This document shows positions 42,964 to 44,567 of a stretch of DNA of 44,567 nt, one piece after another. Position 1 is the first letter of the stretch, and each line of letters begins with the position of its first letter. This stretch comes from Acidobacteriota bacterium (lineage in GTDB: Bacteria > Acidobacteriota > UBA6911 > JACQSX01), in contig JACQSX010000048.1 in the NCBI GenBank assembly GCA_016211105.1, positions 1 through 44,567 of the forward strand. Reading direction: 5' to 3'. A program made the translations under genes and the position numbers. The notes beneath the pieces were generated by a model that was not told the origin of the DNA, searched no databases, and saw only the letters and a program-made list of their open reading frames with translations.

Positions 42964-44567
42964 ATGAGCTTTGATCCCATACACACAGGCCAAATCCTAA
43001 CCGGCCCACTCTTCAACGAGCCGATGCGGGTGGAGACCATCCGTTCAAACGGTTCGGATCACTGGGTTGCTGGTCTGGTCGGAACGCAGTCAGAAAAATT
43101 TCGCAGCGTCACGTTGACGTCTCAGGATTTTGAGGGTCTGAAAATCATTGATGCGCTGGCAACCTACAAAGGCGATGGCCAACTCCTACGCCTGGGTCTT
43201 CAAGCCTATTCCCTTGGAATCGCCTACGAGTTTGATCCGTACTTCGGGCTTTCTATCTCGCGGGTAGATCCTCTACCCCACCAGCTTGAAGCGATCTACG
43301 ATTACCTGCTTAAACTCCCCGTGTTCGTTTTCTCCTTGCGGATGATGCCGGCGCCGGCAAGACCATCATGGCCGGGCTCTTGATTCGCGAACTCAAGCTC
43401 AGAGGCCTTCTGGAACGCACCTTAATCGTCTGCCCGGCGAATCTGGCCTTTCAATGGCAGCGCGAGCTAAAGGAGAAGTTCGATGAGAAGTTCATGGTTC
43501 TAAAAGGGCGTGAGATTCGCGAGCAATTTGGCGTCAATCAATGGCTCGAGCAACCGCAAATTATTACTTCCCTCGACCTGGCCAAGCGTACCGACATTCT
43601 GCCGGGCCTGCGCCAGGTTCACTGGGATCTTGTCGTTGTGGATGAAGCTCATCGGATGTCCTGGACCCCCCCGGCTCGTAAGACCGCCCGCTACGCGCTG
43701 GGAGAACTTTTAGGTGAAACGGCCGATCACATTTTGCTGCTTACCGCTACTCCCCACAAGGGGGATCCCGTCAGCTTCAGCTTGTTCTTGCAGCTTCTGG
43801 ACAAAGATGCTTACGCCGACGTCAAATCGATCCGCGAAGCTATGCAGCGCAGGTGCGCCCCTTTCTATCTTCGGCGCACCAAGGAAGCCATGGTTTATTT
43901 CCCGGAACGTGGCCCGGACCTGCCTGCGCCGCGCCCGGGCGTATTCTGGGTTTATGTTTTGAAGTGTTCGGACGAATCGTTTTACATCGGACAGACCGAT
44001 AACATCCCTCGCCGACTAGATGAGCATCGAGGAGGGCATGGCAGTTGGACGGCACCGAGACGCCCGCTCGACCTCATTCACTGGGAAGAATTCGACTCAC
44101 GAGAGGCGGCAGTCCGTCGAGAGCAGGAGTTGAAGACAGGCTTTGGGCGGCAATGGCTCAAGCGTGAATATCAAGCCGGTCGGCTCGCGGCGCGGCAGGC
44201 AGGCGGCGCCTGGGTAGCTAAGAAAATCTTCACCAAGCGGATCCCCCACACCGTGGATTTTCAGATTGATGGCGCTGAATATGATCTCTATCGAGACGTC
44301 ACTCGGTTTGTGAAACGACAAAGTGCCAGCGCTGCCGCTCGAGAGGACGATCCGCGTGCCCGAGCGGTCGGATTTCTCATGTCGCTTTACCAGCGTCGCC
44401 TGGCTTCCAGCACTTACTCATTGCGGCATTCCTTGGAGAATCGCGCCAGACGGCTGGAAGAAGGACTGAAACGCGCGCAGGAACTGGCTCTGTTGGCCCC
44501 GCCCGATCTTCCCGATCCGGAAGAACTAGAAGAGATGGAGGAAAGCGAACGCCAGCGACTGGAGGAA
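42964..44567 (+). CDS. SNF2-type DEAD/DEAH helicase, frameshifted and cut by the window edge
   Basis: The protein is a superfamily 2 ATPase with a ~120-residue N-terminal region, then a degenerate Walker A (ADDAGAGKTIMAGLLIREL), the Walker B (VVVDEAHRMS), motif III (LLTATPHKGD) and further conserved segments (FYLRRTKEAMVYFPE). The first 120 codons are in one frame; from about 43326 the frame is shifted by one base, consistent with loss of one C in CTCCCC (43315-43320), where PRVRFLLADD would otherwise be read. Closest known type: large SNF2-like proteins of defence loci such as DISARM DrmD or DUF1156/DUF499-type methylation islands (inference). The GIY-YIG insert at 43920-44204 lies within it. 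The remainder is outside the window. Confidence 0.75.
43919..44204 (+). mobile_element. GIY-YIG nuclease domain element inside the helicase gene
   Basis: The helicase frame reads GPD, then 95 extra codons, then GAWVAKKIFTKRIPHTVDFQ. The extra part encodes a full GIY-YIG domain of the UPF0213/YhbQ type: VYVLKCSDESFYIGQTDNIP, RRLDEHRGGHGSWTAPRRPL, WEEFDSREAAVRREQELKTG. The catalytic Tyr-x-Tyr/Gly-Ile-type pair, Arg, His and Glu positions are present. Left end CCTGCCTGCGCCGCGCC (43919-43935) and right end GGCGCGGCAGGCAGG (44189-44203) are inverted copies that differ by a two-base gap. The 285-base length is a multiple of three, so the host frame stays open. Confidence 0.8.

Noticed and set aside
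42710..43009. Minus-strand ORF ending DDLVSGKIED
   Set aside because: It overlaps the start of the helicase gene, has no ribosome binding site and matches no family I know.

Overview
The window looks like a chromosomal segment of an Acidobacteriota member, probably uncultured. The best lineage marker is the secreted VWFA protein at 41507-42457, of the kind first described as the acidobacterial VWFA-related family; the carboxypeptidase-regulatory/TPR protein beside it, many ORFan secreted proteins and short palindromic repeats fit the same picture. No rRNA, tRNA or CRISPR array was seen.

Layout. 1-4.3 kb: edge of an RHS-like protein, a DUF5658 membrane protein, mutY and ilvA. 4.3-6.7 kb: a compact run of TPR lipoprotein, queC, a pteridine-reductase-like SDR and queD (7-deazaguanine/pterin chemistry). 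6.8-10.7 kb: a triple hairpin repeat, a DHA2 drug exporter, a B12-type radical SAM enzyme carrying an in-frame palindromic insert, and a 53-codon ORF ending in a 30-bp perfect palindrome. 10.8-14 kb (minus): M20 peptidase, a coupled 49-codon ORF, a BamE-like secreted protein and a CsgG-like protein. 14.3-17.6 kb: a 23-aa Lys/Ala-rich histone-H1-like ORF with a strong hairpin, an excisionase-type HTH protein, a class III aminotransferase, a membrane SEC-C protein and a RHH/RelE toxin-antitoxin pair. 17.6-22.6 kb (minus): a complete 2-oxoacid (probably branched-chain) dehydrogenase operon. 22.9-34.3 kb: DUF1015, ygfZ, trxB, cca, a SUMF1-like lipoprotein, a hydrolase, a ferredoxin-NADP reductase-like protein, DUF72, a peroxiredoxin and a YihY/BrkB protein. 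34.4-40.1 kb: an acyl-ligase/ACP/acyltransferase fusion, a glycosyltransferase, aquaporin and MFS, with debris of an RND efflux system. 40.2-42.5 kb: TPR and VWFA secreted proteins. 43-44.6 kb: a SNF2-type helicase, probably defence-related, running off the right edge.

Two signals stand out. The peroxiredoxin at 32854-33447 is split by an in-frame UGA exactly where the peroxidatic cysteine belongs (T-G-G-UGA-T), followed by a two-tier stem-loop at bacterial SECIS distance; I read it as a selenocysteine peroxiredoxin. The SNF2 helicase is interrupted, in frame, by a 285-bp segment encoding a whole GIY-YIG nuclease domain with near-perfect terminal inverted repeats, which looks like a mobile element that remains translatable inside its host gene. 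The helicase also carries a separate 1-nt deletion upstream.

Several other palindromic repeats show that small repeat elements have been active here, including inside genes.
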